From an uncultured Clostridia bacterium (GTDB taxonomy: Bacteria > Bacillota > Clostridia > Oscillospirales > Acutalibacteraceae), in NCBI GenBank assembly GCA_945863885.1, contig CAMAZY010000004.1:1-64000 (forward strand): DNA of 64,000 nt. Direction: 5' to 3'. The notes below the pieces were generated by a model. That model made no database searches. It was not told the DNA's origin and saw only the letters and a program-made list of their open reading frames with translations. Of this stretch, positions 1-7,885 are shown piece after piece. The translations under genes and the position numbers were made by a program. Within the stretch, counting starts at the first letter, position 1, and the number at the start of each line of letters is the position of its first letter.

Positions 1-705
1 GCAGAAGAAACGGAAACAGTCGAAGCAAGAAGAGATCTTTCTGTAAGCTATAACAGACTCGGCGATATTTGTAAAGCCGAGGGCAACCTGCAAGCGGCAA
101 GAGAATACTATGAAAAGGCTCTTGAAATCAGAAAACGCATAGCAGAAGAAACGGAAACAGTCGAAGCAAGAAGAGATCTTTCTATAAGCTGTGAAAGACT
201 TGGTGATATTTGTAAAGCTGAGGGCAATCTCAAAGCAGCACGAGAATATTATGAAAAGGGTCTTGAAATAGGCGAACGTATAGCAGAAGAAACAGAAACA
301 GTCGAAGAAAGAAGATATCTTTCTGTAAGCTATAACAACCTCGGTGATATTTGTGAATCCGAAGGCAAACTGCAAGCGGCAAGAGAATATTATGAAAAGG
401 CTTATGAAATCAGAAAACGCATAGCAGAAGAAACGGAAGCAGTCGAAGCAAGAAGAGATCTTTCTGTAAGCTATGAAAGACTTGGTGGTATTTGTAAAGC
501 CGAGGGCAACCTGCAAGCAGCAAGAGAATGCTATGAAAAGGCTCTTGAAATCAGAAAACGCATAGCAGAAGAAACGGAAACGGTCGAAGCAAGAAGAGAT
601 CTTTCAATAAGCTATGAAAGACTTGGTAATATATGTAAAGCCGAGGGCAACCTGCGAGCAGCAAGAGAATATTATGAAAAGGCTCTTGAAATCAGCCAAC
701 GCATA
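1..705 (+). repeat. Five tandem 141-bp repeats encoding 47-residue TPR units
   Basis: The string gcagaagaaac recurs at 1, 142, 283, 424 and 565, and a diverged copy starts at 706, so the period is exactly 141 bp (47 codons). Copies differ at only a few bases. Such homogeneity suggests recent expansion or gene conversion. The array continues beyond the window edge. Confidence 0.93.
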
Positions 706-894
706 GCAGAAGAAACAAGAACGATTCAAGCTTATGATGACCTTGCGGTTTCATATTATAAAATGGCTTGTATAGCCAAGGGCGATGAAATAAAAGAATA
801 TTGCAGACGAGCCTACGAAATCTGGTCGACCCTCGCCGAGCAATGCCCCGACAATCCGGAATTTGCCCGTCGCCGTGACATCGTGAAACAATAA
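1..894 (+). CDS. TPR-repeat protein, 5' partial
   Basis: The reading frame is open from the first base and ends with TAA at 892-894, giving the last 297 residues of a longer protein. It consists of near-identical 47-residue helical repeats with the TPR pattern (core LGDICKAEGNLQAAREYYEKAL), followed by a diverged last repeat and a short tail ending RRRDIVKQ. TPR arrays of this kind mediate protein-protein contacts and in Clostridia are often fused to an N-terminal effector or sensor domain, sometimes TIR. The N-terminus lies outside the window, so the role cannot be assigned. It runs convergently into mutS2, with a terminator between them. Confidence 0.85.
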   Translation, partial: AEETETVEARRDLSVSYNRLGDICKAEGNLQAAREYYEKALEIRKRIAEETETVEARRDLSISCERLGDICKAEGNLKAAREYYEKGLEIGERIAEETETVEERRYLSVSYNNLGDICESEGKLQAAREYYEKAYEIRKRIAEETEAVEARRDLSVSYERLGGICKAEGNLQAARECYEKALEIRKRIAEETETVEARRDLSISYERLGNICKAEGNLRAAREYYEKALEISQRIAEETRTIQAYDDLAVSYYKMACIAKGDEIKEYCRRAYEIWSTLAEQCPDNPEFARRRDIVKQ

Positions 895-908
895 CATCTG
901 AACACACC

Positions 909-940
909 AAATCCGGGCTCGCGCCCGGATTTGCCTTTTT
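909..940 (+). terminator. Rho-independent terminator of the TPR gene
   Basis: A perfect 10-bp stem (909-918 with 923-932), four-base loop TCGC, then a T run at 936-940, 14 bp after the TPR stop codon. Confidence 0.88.
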
Positions 941-946
941 CGATTC

Positions 947-3334
947 CTATTTCAGCGTCACAATCGTCACGCCGCTTTCGCCCTCGCCGAAGGTGCCCAG
1001 ACGGAAGGACTTGACAAACTTATTCTTCCTCAGGTAGTCCTGAACGCCCTTGCGAAGTGCGCCCGTCCCCTTCCCATGTATCAGCGACACCTCGTTTAAC
1101 CCAAGCCGCAGACAGCGGTCAATATACCGGTCGATTTCGAGGATGGCGTCTTCTACGGTCATGCCCCGTAAGTCGCATTCGCTTTTTGCGGTTTCGGCGG
1201 GGTTAAAGACCTTGCCGCCCGACTTCGGTCTTGTTGATTTTTGCGCCGTCTTGCCGCCCGGGGACTTCATAAGACGAAGATTGCTTTCGGGCGTGCGCAT
1301 TTTGATGATGCCCGCCGTGACTTCGATTTCGCCCTTTTTGTTGGCGAGTGCGGTTACGGTTCCCGTCTTTCCGATGTCGGCAATGAGCACCTCGTCACCG
1401 ACCTGAAGCGGTCTCGGAAGCACATAATCGTCATCAGCGACAAGCTCGGAAACGGGATTGACAATATCGTCAAATTCATTCATACTGCGGCGCATAAGCT
1501 GCTTTGCCCGACGGGCGATTTCCGCTTTATCACGGCTTTTTTCACTTTCTTTTTTCAGCTTTTCAATTTCCTGCATGAGAGAATAAGCGCTGCGCTTCGC
1601 CTGCTCAATAATCTGATTGGCTCTTGCCCTCGCCTCGCTAAGTTCCTTTTCCCGAAGCGACTCGATGCTGTCTTTGTACTGCTGCGCTTCCCTTTTTTCT
1701 TTTTCGGCGGTGATACGAAGCTGTTCGGCGGTGTCACGCTTTTGTTCGTATTCCTGACGGCTTTTTTCAAGGGCTTCGACCGTCTTTTCGAAAGAGGCAT
1801 TTTCGCTTGATACAAGCTCCTTCGCCCGATCGATGATACCGTCCTCCATACCGAGACGGGACGAAATCGCAAAAGCGTTTGACCGGCCGGGAACGCCGAT
1901 TAAAAGCCGGTACGTAGGCTTTAAAGTCGAAACGTCAAATTCACAGCTTCCGTTTTCAACGCCGTCGGTCGAAAGCGCATAGCTTTTCAGCTCCGCATAG
2001 TGCGTTGTTGCGGCGATTTTAGCGCCTTTTTCGTGCAGTCTTTCGAGGATCGACATAGCAAGCGCCGCACCCTCAACCGGGTCGGTTCCGGCTCCGAGTT
2101 CGTCAATCAGTACTAAGGTTGACAAATCGGCTTTTTTTACAATGTCGATGATATTCGTCATGTGTGACGAAAAGGTGGACAGCGACTGTTCGATACTCTG
2201 TTCGTCTCCGATGTCGGCAAAAACGTTATCAAACACCGAAACCTCGCTTCTGTCTGCGGCAGGTATCATCAATCCGCACATCGCCATCAGGCATAAAAGA
2301 CCGATTGTCTTAATCGAAACAGTTTTACCGCCCGTGTTCGGGCCTGTGATAATCAGCGTATCAAAATCAACGCCGAGCGTGACATCGGTCGCAACGACTT
2401 TTTTCGGGTCAATTAACGGGTGACGAGCCTTTCTGAGAATGATTCTTCCGCAGTCGTTCAGAATCGGCGCAGAGGCTTTCATTTCATAGGCAAGCTTCGC
2501 CTTTGCAAAAATCACGTCAAGCTCAACAGCACATTCATAGCTTGTTTTGATTGTTTCGTAAAACGAACCGGCTTCAGCAGAAAGCTCGGAGAGAATCCGT
2601 TCGATTTCGTCCCGTTCCTTGCTTTCTAAAACCTTGATGTCGTTATTGGCTTCGACAACGGCGGCAGGCTCAATAAAGACCGTTGCGCCGCTTGATGAGG
2701 TATCATGCACAAGTCCTTTGATTTCCGCCCGGTGCTCGATTTTCACGGGCACAACATATCGGCCGTTTCGCTGCGTCACAATCGCTTCTCTTAAGAATTT
2801 CTGATAGTAGCCCGAGCGAACCATTTTGTCAAGCTGTTCCCGGACTCTCGACGAGGCGGCACGGATTTTGCGGCGGATATCGTAAAGCGCCGGCGACGCA
2901 TTATCGGACATTTCGTCCTCGCTGATGATCGCACCGTTTATCTTATCTTCCAGATATTTATTGGGTGTAATGACGTCAAAAAAGCTGTCAAGCCGTGTTT
3001 CGACGCCGCTGTTCTTGCTTCGCCATTCGCAGAGTCCTCGTATCGAGCGCAGTACCTCGGCGATATCCAGCAGTTCACGCATGGAGAGGACACCGCCCGC
3101 ATTCGCTCGAGAAAGGCTGTTGTTGACGTTGCGAAGCCCACCGAACGAGGGGGCGCCGAACCGTGCCATCAAGGTATGCGCATCAAGCGTCCGGTCAATA
3201 AGAACCTGCGCTAAATCAAGGTTACTTTCGGGTGTAATCAGGCCGATTGCGGTTTTCGAGTCCTCACAGCTTGCAAATTTCGAAAGGCCTGACAGCACCT
3301 TATCAAGTTCAAGTGATATGTAATGTTTATTCAT
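947..3334 (-). CDS. mutS2: Endonuclease MutS2
   Basis: 795-residue MutS2 ATPase. In Gram-positive bacteria this family acts in recombination control and in rescue of collided ribosomes rather than mismatch repair. The core/lever region is followed by the ATPase with Walker A GPNTGGKT (about 331-338) and Walker B LVLIDE (407-412), a long charged coiled coil (about 510-630), and a C-terminal Smr nuclease domain (about 718-795) with CDLRG and HGKG motifs. Length is normal for the family. The ATG at 3334 fits family N-termini (MNKHYISLEL); a GTG four codons upstream at 3346 is possible, and neither has a strong ribosome site. It is the last gene of the era-yqzL-recO-mutS2 unit, 34 bp after recO. 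Confidence 0.96.
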   Translation of the reverse strand: MNKHYISLELDKVLSGLSKFASCEDSKTAIGLITPESNLDLAQVLIDRTLDAHTLMARFGAPSFGGLRNVNNSLSRANAGGVLSMRELLDIAEVLRSIRGLCEWRSKNSGVETRLDSFFDVITPNKYLEDKINGAIISEDEMSDNASPALYDIRRKIRAASSRVREQLDKMVRSGYYQKFLREAIVTQRNGRYVVPVKIEHRAEIKGLVHDTSSSGATVFIEPAAVVEANNDIKVLESKERDEIERILSELSAEAGSFYETIKTSYECAVELDVIFAKAKLAYEMKASAPILNDCGRIILRKARHPLIDPKKVVATDVTLGVDFDTLIITGPNTGGKTVSIKTIGLLCLMAMCGLMIPAADRSEVSVFDNVFADIGDEQSIEQSLSTFSSHMTNIIDIVKKADLSTLVLIDELGAGTDPVEGAALAMSILERLHEKGAKIAATTHYAELKSYALSTDGVENGSCEFDVSTLKPTYRLLIGVPGRSNAFAISSRLGMEDGIIDRAKELVSSENASFEKTVEALEKSRQEYEQKRDTAEQLRITAEKEKREAQQYKDSIESLREKELSEARARANQIIEQAKRSAYSLMQEIEKLKKESEKSRDKAEIARRAKQLMRRSMNEFDDIVNPVSELVADDDYVLPRPLQVGDEVLIADIGKTGTVTALANKKGEIEVTAGIIKMRTPESNLRLMKSPGGKTAQKSTRPKSGGKVFNPAETAKSECDLRGMTVEDAILEIDRYIDRCLRLGLNEVSLIHGKGTGALRKGVQDYLRKNKFVKSFRLGTFGEGESGVTIVTLK

Positions 3335-3368
3335 GGCTTTCTTCACACTTTTGTGTGTCCCTTTCCGT

Positions 3369-4112
3369 TTATTCGGTCATATACTTAAAAAATTCGAGTG
3401 TTTTATAGTTTCTCATCGTTACGGATTTCATATATTTTTCGCTGACGGCGCAAAGAGCCGAAAGACCGTCTTTTGACATCTTGAAGCGAAAAACCTTTTC
3501 GGGGTCGGAAAAACAGATATGCCGCATCGCCGTCACGACGCCGAGACCGAGCGTGACCGTTTTTTCCTCAGGCTTGCATTTTTCACAGTAAAGCTTGCCC
3601 GTAAAGGTACTGAAATACATCTTTTCGCTTTCGTAGGTTCCGCACGAATCGCACGCAACAATTGCCGGCATATAGCCCGACAACGTCAGCATACGAAGTT
3701 CCGCCGCCGCTTTAATCAGATAAATGTCTTTTTTTGTGTTGGCAAGAAGATGCAGACAGTTGAGAAAAAGCGAAAACAGTTCCTCCGCCGGCTCCTCTCT
3801 CGGCGCCAGCTCTTCGGCAAGCTCACATATGTATTGGGCAAGAGACAGCTTGACAATGTCGCCCCGAAGCGAAAAAAACACGTCCTTCGGACAGCTTTCC
3901 CGTAGCGAATATGCACCGCTTTTGCCCTTTGTCAGACTCATATCCGAATAGCAGAATACGTCCGTCGTGTTTGCGTTGCGGTTTTTCGGGCTTCTTGCTC
4001 CGTTCGCAAACGCTTTTATAATCCCTTTTTCACGGGTAAGCAGGGTCAAAAGCTTGTCCCGCTCACCCGTTGCCTGTTCTCTGATGACAACAGCTTCAGT
4101 CCTGATAATCAT
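3369..4112 (-). CDS. recO: DNA repair protein RecO
   Basis: 247-residue recombination mediator that loads RecA onto SSB-coated DNA with RecR. The N-terminal OB-fold begins MIIRTEAVVIREQ, and a zinc site is visible as CDSC followed about 20 residues later by CEKC. The start at 4112 is set by GGAGG nine bases upstream; longer in-frame extensions lie inside the upstream gene. It overlaps the yqzL-like gene by 17 bp, suggesting translational coupling, and the gene order matches that known in Bacillus. Confidence 0.95.
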   Translation of the reverse strand: MIIRTEAVVIREQATGERDKLLTLLTREKGIIKAFANGARSPKNRNANTTDVFCYSDMSLTKGKSGAYSLRESCPKDVFFSLRGDIVKLSLAQYICELAEELAPREEPAEELFSLFLNCLHLLANTKKDIYLIKAAAELRMLTLSGYMPAIVACDSCGTYESEKMYFSTFTGKLYCEKCKPEEKTVTLGLGVVTAMRHICFSDPEKVFRFKMSKDGLSALCAVSEKYMKSVTMRNYKTLEFFKYMTE

Positions 4113-4284
4113 TTTTATATTCCTCCGCCGCAGGAAAATCAACGTCATAATTATTGATAAATTCCTGAGCAAATTCCTCACTGATTTCCATATCGTCCTC
4201 GCTGTCCGAAGCGTTTTTATAATTGAGAAAATCCGAAACTCTTCCGGTTTTCATAAAAATCCGCCAAAGCTCTTTTTTCGTCAT
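4096..4284 (-). CDS. YqzL-like small protein
   Basis: 62 residues, acidic C-terminal half. The N-terminus (MTKKELWRIFMKTGRVSDFL) resembles the Bacillus YqzL family, which has the pattern W..F..TG....YL and lies between era and recO, exactly the position seen here. Function is unknown. GGAG lies 8-9 bases before the ATG. Its 3' end overlaps recO by 17 bp. Assignment rests on the N-terminal pattern and synteny. Confidence 0.75.
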   Translation of the reverse strand: MTKKELWRIFMKTGRVSDFLNYKNASDSEDDMEISEEFAQEFINNYDVDFPAAEEYKNDYQD

Positions 4285-4356
4285 GCTATCATCTCCGCAA
4301 AGTTAATACAGTAATAATGTTGACTTTTCACGAAGAGATTACACATGGAAAATTTA

Positions 4357-5244
4357 TCAATCAAGTCCGAAATTGTGAATCAGACCCTCACGGTTGCGCC
4401 AGCCCTCTTTGACCTTGACCCAACACTTGAGGTTAATCCGGCAGCCGAAAAATTTTTCCATATCCTGCCTTGCATAGGTCGAAATCCGTTTTAAGGTCGC
4501 TCCTTTTTTGCCGATGATGATACCCTTATGGCTTTCTTTTTCGCAGTAGATGACGGCGTCAATATCCATCAGATCGCCGTCGGGTCTTTCTCTCATGCGC
4601 TCAATCGAAACCGCAACACCGTGCGGAATCTCTTTATCTAAAAGGCGAAGCATTTTTTCTCTGATGATTTCACCGGCAAGTACACGTTCAGGCTGATCGG
4701 TCAGCGTATCGTCCGGGAAAAAGTGTTCGGATTCAAAGGAAAGCTTCGAAAGCTCCGAGATAAGCTCCCGGATTCCGTCGTTCTTAACCGCCGACACGGG
4801 CACAACCGCCTCGAAGTTATAAAGAGCCGACAATTCACAGATACGGCTCATCAGTTCCGCCTTATCTTCAAGCAGGTCGATTTTATTGATTGCCAGCACG
4901 ACCGGCATCTTTTCTTTTTTGAATTTTTCAATCAGTTCTTTTTCGATGTCCTTTATATCACCTTTTGGTTCAACAACAAACAAACAAGCATCAACGCCGC
5001 CGATGGAATCAGAAACCGCTTTGACCATTTTTTCGCCGAGCTTTGTTCTCGGGCGGTGAAAGCCGGGCGTATCGGTAAAGACAAGCTGAATTTCCCCCTC
5101 GGTGAGAACACCCATGATTTTGGTTCTTGTTGTTTGCGGCTTTTCGGAAACAATAGCAATTTTTTGTCCGAGCATACGGTTTAATATCGACGACTTGCCG
5201 ACATTCGGTTTGCCGACGATTGCAATAAAGGCTGTTTTTGTCAT
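4357..5244 (-). CDS. era: GTPase Era
   Basis: 295-residue Era GTPase, which binds the 3' end of 16S rRNA and assists small-subunit assembly. The G domain shows G1 GKPNVGKS (11-18), the TTRTK effector loop, G3 DTPGFH (58-63) and G4 NKID (120-123). The C-terminal KH domain has GIIIGKKGATLK. Length and motifs are typical. GAGG is six bases from the ATG. It appears to be the first gene of the unit continuing to yqzL, recO and mutS2. A TATACT hexamer lies about 30 bp upstream, but no convincing -35 accompanies it. Confidence 0.98.
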   Translation of the reverse strand: MTKTAFIAIVGKPNVGKSSILNRMLGQKIAIVSEKPQTTRTKIMGVLTEGEIQLVFTDTPGFHRPRTKLGEKMVKAVSDSIGGVDACLFVVEPKGDIKDIEKELIEKFKKEKMPVVLAINKIDLLEDKAELMSRICELSALYNFEAVVPVSAVKNDGIRELISELSKLSFESEHFFPDDTLTDQPERVLAGEIIREKMLRLLDKEIPHGVAVSIERMRERPDGDLMDIDAVIYCEKESHKGIIIGKKGATLKRISTYARQDMEKFFGCRINLKCWVKVKEGWRNREGLIHNFGLD

Positions 5245-5361
5245 AAATCTACCTCAAAATCAAACGATAATTTTACATAGTATATGATAAATCAAAATTG
5301 TTATAAAATCAAGCCTGAGAGACATATTCGCCCAACATCTAAAATCCAATATCTAAAATCT

Positions 5362-5389
5362 AAAAAGGCTCAGCCGCAAAGCTGAGCCT
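5362..5389 (-). terminator. Terminator downstream of the folate transporter gene
   Basis: A 9-bp stem (5381-5389 with 5366-5374) with a six-base loop is followed on the minus strand by five T. It lies about 195 bp past the stop codon only because the candidate inserted element (5421-5582) separates it from the gene. Confidence 0.85.
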
Positions 5390-5420
5390 GTCGCCGGAGG
5401 AGTACGGCGAATATTCTTTA

Positions 5421-5582
5421 GGCAACCTCTATAAACTCGAGGCGTTCGGCATAGTGCACAAATGATGTCGGATTTTAGGCAAGAATCCGTAGGAATACTT
5501 ACTGTATTTCAAGGATTTTTAACGACAAAGACGGCATTAGTTGGGCATTATGACGAATACCGGGACGTTTTTAGAGGTTGTC
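5421..5582. mobile_element. Candidate MITE inserted at the stop codon of the ECF gene
   Basis: A 162-bp non-coding segment bounded by imperfect terminal inverted repeats: GGCAACCTCTATAAAC at 5421-5436 and GTTTTTAGAGGTTGTC at 5567-5582, matching at 14 of 16 positions. Both ends are flanked by TTTA (5417-5420 and 5583-5586), a likely 4-bp target duplication. The right TTTA contains the TAA stop codon of the minus-strand ECF gene. No transposase is encoded, as expected of a MITE. No second copy was noticed in this window. The rest of the 5245-5583 intergenic gap holds only the terminator and the region upstream of era. Confidence 0.65.
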
Positions 5583-5583
5583 T

Positions 5584-6204
5584 TTATTCTTCCGTGGGTG
5601 CCGGAACAGTCCTACGGATTCCCTTTTTCAGAATCTTTTCGACCGGGGCACAAAGCCGTTCGAGCACGAGAGCCAGCAGTACAATCTGAACCACGCCCAT
5701 ACCGAGGCTTTGCGGCCAGCGGGTTGCTAACTGTGCGGCAAACGGCGCACCGTAAGCAATCGAAATCCAAAGGGAATTCAGGAAAAACGAACAGATAAGC
5801 TGAATCAGACCGACCGCACCGACAATCCGCAGAATTTCATTGACTTTACTTGCCTGAGCGTCCTTTTTCCCGAAGAACACATACGAGCCGTTCTTCTTAT
5901 AAAGGAACAAGCCGTAAATTAAGCCCGACAGTACCGCCGAAACGGTAAAGCCCGGAAAGTAGGCACCGACAGGGAACAAAAGCGTTCCGACAACGTCGCC
6001 GATCCCGTAAACGAGCATTGCCTGGACGGGGCCGAACAGCCTTGCCGCAAGGACAACGGGGACAAACGAGAACCCGATTTTGAGATTCCACGTCTGAAAG
6101 GACAGCCATCGAGAAAGTACCACCTGTAAAGCGATTAAAAGCGCACAGCAAACAAGGTTAAGAAGTACTTCCGTCGATGTTTTTGACATCTTTTTTGTTG
6201 ACAT
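5584..6204 (-). CDS. folT: ECF transporter S component, folate type (FolT-like)
   Basis: 206-residue hydrophobic substrate-binding subunit of an energy-coupling-factor vitamin importer, with about six membrane segments. Features typical of the folate group include the N-terminal run with LKIGFSFVPVVLAARLFGP and a YGAPF segment near residue 150. Folate specificity is supported mainly by the tetrahydrofolate riboswitch upstream. The start at 6204 is set by GGGAG eight bases upstream; a GTG at 6213 would overlap that site. The ATPase and T subunits (EcfA, EcfT) are not in this window. The stop codon lies inside the target duplication of the candidate MITE. Confidence 0.9.
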   Translation of the reverse strand: MSTKKMSKTSTEVLLNLVCCALLIALQVVLSRWLSFQTWNLKIGFSFVPVVLAARLFGPVQAMLVYGIGDVVGTLLFPVGAYFPGFTVSAVLSGLIYGLFLYKKNGSYVFFGKKDAQASKVNEILRIVGAVGLIQLICSFFLNSLWISIAYGAPFAAQLATRWPQSLGMGVVQIVLLALVLERLCAPVEKILKKGIRRTVPAPTEE

Positions 6205-6212
6205 AAAAAACA

Positions 6213-6248
6213 CTCCCTTATTTTACCTGCACTCGCCGAAAAATAAGG
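6213..6248 (-). promoter_or_regulatory. Hairpin masking the folT ribosome site
   Basis: CCTTATTTT and AAAATAAGG (6240-6248 and 6216-6224, read on the minus strand) form a perfect 9-bp stem whose 3' arm includes two G of the GGGAG Shine-Dalgarno at 6213-6217. This suggests the riboswitch controls translation initiation rather than termination. The pairing is seen directly; its role is inferred. Confidence 0.55.
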
Positions 6249-6287
6249 AAGCGTGCCGGACTTGGCCGGAATTTCTTCGATAAATCA

Positions 6288-6385
6288 CAGCGGGATGCAA
6301 TCTGCACACCGCAAGGCAAAGCCTTTTCGTCTTCGGGACAACTCCCCGTCCCCGAAGCACTTATAACGCGTGCAGATCTACTCTG
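6288..6385 (-). ncRNA. Tetrahydrofolate (THF) riboswitch
   Basis: On the minus strand the RNA contains AGAGUAGAU, then GCGUUAUAAGUG, a GGGGACGGGG...GUCCC arm, ACGAAAAGGC, and GCGGUG followed by AUUGCAUCC. These are the ordered conserved blocks of the THF class. The outer arm pairs AUCUGCAC with GUGCAGAU perfectly. It lies between a sigma-A promoter and the ECF folate S component, its expected target. Confidence 0.93.
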
Positions 6386-6396
6386 TAGACTTGTCG

Positions 6397-6425
6397 ATTT
6401 TAACAGATAAAAGCGGAAAAGTCAA
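6397..6425 (-). promoter_or_regulatory. Sigma-A promoter of the THF riboswitch-folT unit
   Basis: TTGACT (6420-6425) and TAAAAT (6397-6402) with exactly 17 bp between, just upstream of the riboswitch start. Confidence 0.8.
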
Positions 6426-6438
6426 TAGGCAAAACGGG

Positions 6439-7806
6439 TCAGTACGGCAAAAAGGCGTTCGTATAGTCATATTCGCCCGTTCGACACAGTAGGTCACGGA
6501 AAATTTCGTCAAGTCTAAGCGGTTTTCCGTTTGGTTCTTTCAGCTTTACAACCAGCCCGATGCGCTTCATAAAAGCCATGAAAGCTTTATATTCGACGGT
6601 ATCTTCCGTGTATTTGCGCTCGCCCGAAAACATCTGACAAACAACTTCAAACATGAAGTCTTTCACTTTCAGGTCGGCGCAGACCGGGTCAACCTTACCG
6701 GGAACGAGAAGAAGTCTTCCGAGCGTCTTAAAAGTAAGATTGTTGACGATTTTTCCGATGAGACAGAACATCGGCCAAAGCTTTTCGATTGTATCCTCGC
6801 CTAAGTTGACGAGCTTTCCGATCATCTTGAACTTCTCGATGTCGTTTTCCATAAAGTCGAAAGCGTCCTTCAAAAGGCAAAGGAAATGATCTTTCATGTA
6901 GGTTTCAAGGTCTTTGTCCCCGAGTCCGTCAAAGGTATCGATGTTCAAGGTTTTAACATCAAGTCCGTTCTTTTCGATTGTCACCTTTCGGATAGGTGAC
7001 GGATAAGCCGTGATACAGCCCGTGTTGATATGGTAAAGCTTGTTGCCCTTATCGGTCACAATCCGTTTAATCGACTGCATATGCGTGTGACCCGTGAAGA
7101 TAAATTCGATTCCACAGTCCGCCAGAAACGGAACCGCTGTCTCGTGTCCGCCGAGCATATCAATCGGCGAAAACAGCGGATACAAAAGCGACGGCGCAAT
7201 CGCCGGGTGATGCGTGACGGCGATGACCCGTTCGCCGTTTTGCTTGGCTTCTTCCGCCTGTTCCTTTATCCAGTCAAGGCAATCATCATAATAACCGCAG
7301 AACTGCCGTCCGTCTCCGTCATCGTTGAGCATGAGAAATCGCACGCCGTCAAAGGGTATGACGCTGTAACTGTAAGACGGAACGTGCTCGCTCAATTTAT
7401 CATTCCAGCCGAAGTCGGCATAAAGCGAACGAAGTTCTTCTCTTGTGTACTTCGGAACAAGGAACGTGCCGTTGTCGTCGTACCCTTTTGCCTCCATGTA
7501 AAAATCATGGGTCGCAAAGGTGACGTAGACCTTTTTGCCGGCTGCTTTCAGCTTTTGAAGCTTCGTGACAAGCAGGTCGTGGCTTTGCTGTTCGCCGTCA
7601 AACGTCAGGTCGCCCGAAATGATAATTACCTCGTTGTCCTTGTCGGCAATCAGCTTATCAAACACCGCATCAACAATCGCTTCGGATTCAGCGATACATT
7701 TCTGGTCATAGTGGCATTTTTCTTCAAAATATTTTCCGTGTGAGCCGATTTGCTTTGTCGCATAAAGGTGTAAATCGGTGATCTGGTAAAAGTTCATGTT
7801 TTCCAT
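6439..7806 (-). CDS. Calcineurin-like metallophosphoesterase
   Basis: 455-residue protein of the two-metal phosphoesterase fold. Visible motifs are DLH (11-13), SGDLTFDG (65-71), a THD at 99-101, VTHHP (197-201) and FTGHTH (237-242), followed by about 200 mostly helical residues of unknown role. The third motif, normally GNH[DE], reads ATHD here, so the usual metal-binding Asn is replaced by Thr. Substrate is not predictable. The start at 7806 has AGGAG six bases upstream. It follows iolE after a weak hairpin, so it may be read through from the inositol operon. No signal peptide is visible, so it is probably cytoplasmic. Confidence 0.85.
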   Translation of the reverse strand: MENMNFYQITDLHLYATKQIGSHGKYFEEKCHYDQKCIAESEAIVDAVFDKLIADKDNEVIIISGDLTFDGEQQSHDLLVTKLQKLKAAGKKVYVTFATHDFYMEAKGYDDNGTFLVPKYTREELRSLYADFGWNDKLSEHVPSYSYSVIPFDGVRFLMLNDDGDGRQFCGYYDDCLDWIKEQAEEAKQNGERVIAVTHHPAIAPSLLYPLFSPIDMLGGHETAVPFLADCGIEFIFTGHTHMQSIKRIVTDKGNKLYHINTGCITAYPSPIRKVTIEKNGLDVKTLNIDTFDGLGDKDLETYMKDHFLCLLKDAFDFMENDIEKFKMIGKLVNLGEDTIEKLWPMFCLIGKIVNNLTFKTLGRLLLVPGKVDPVCADLKVKDFMFEVVCQMFSGERKYTEDTVEYKAFMAFMKRIGLVVKLKEPNGKPLRLDEIFRDLLCRTGEYDYTNAFLPY

Positions 7807-7839
7807 TCGTATTCTCCTAAAAATCAGGTTCATGAAAGC

Positions 7840-7868
7840 AAGCCGAACTCACAAAAGGGGTTCGGCTT
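7840..7868 (-). terminator. Weak hairpin after iolE
   Basis: A 9-bp stem (7860-7868 with 7840-7848) with an 11-base loop lies just after the iolE stop codon. No T run follows on the minus strand, so termination may be partial. Confidence 0.4.
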
Positions 7869-7885
7869 ATCATTGTAATGTCAGA

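Noticed and set aside
1-705. 141-bp repeats as a non-coding satellite
   Set aside because: The period is a multiple of three, the frame is open throughout and codes for TPR helices.
1241-1810. Long plus-strand frames opposite mutS2 and other genes
   Set aside because: They mirror conserved genes, lack ribosome sites and show biased composition typical of antisense shadows.
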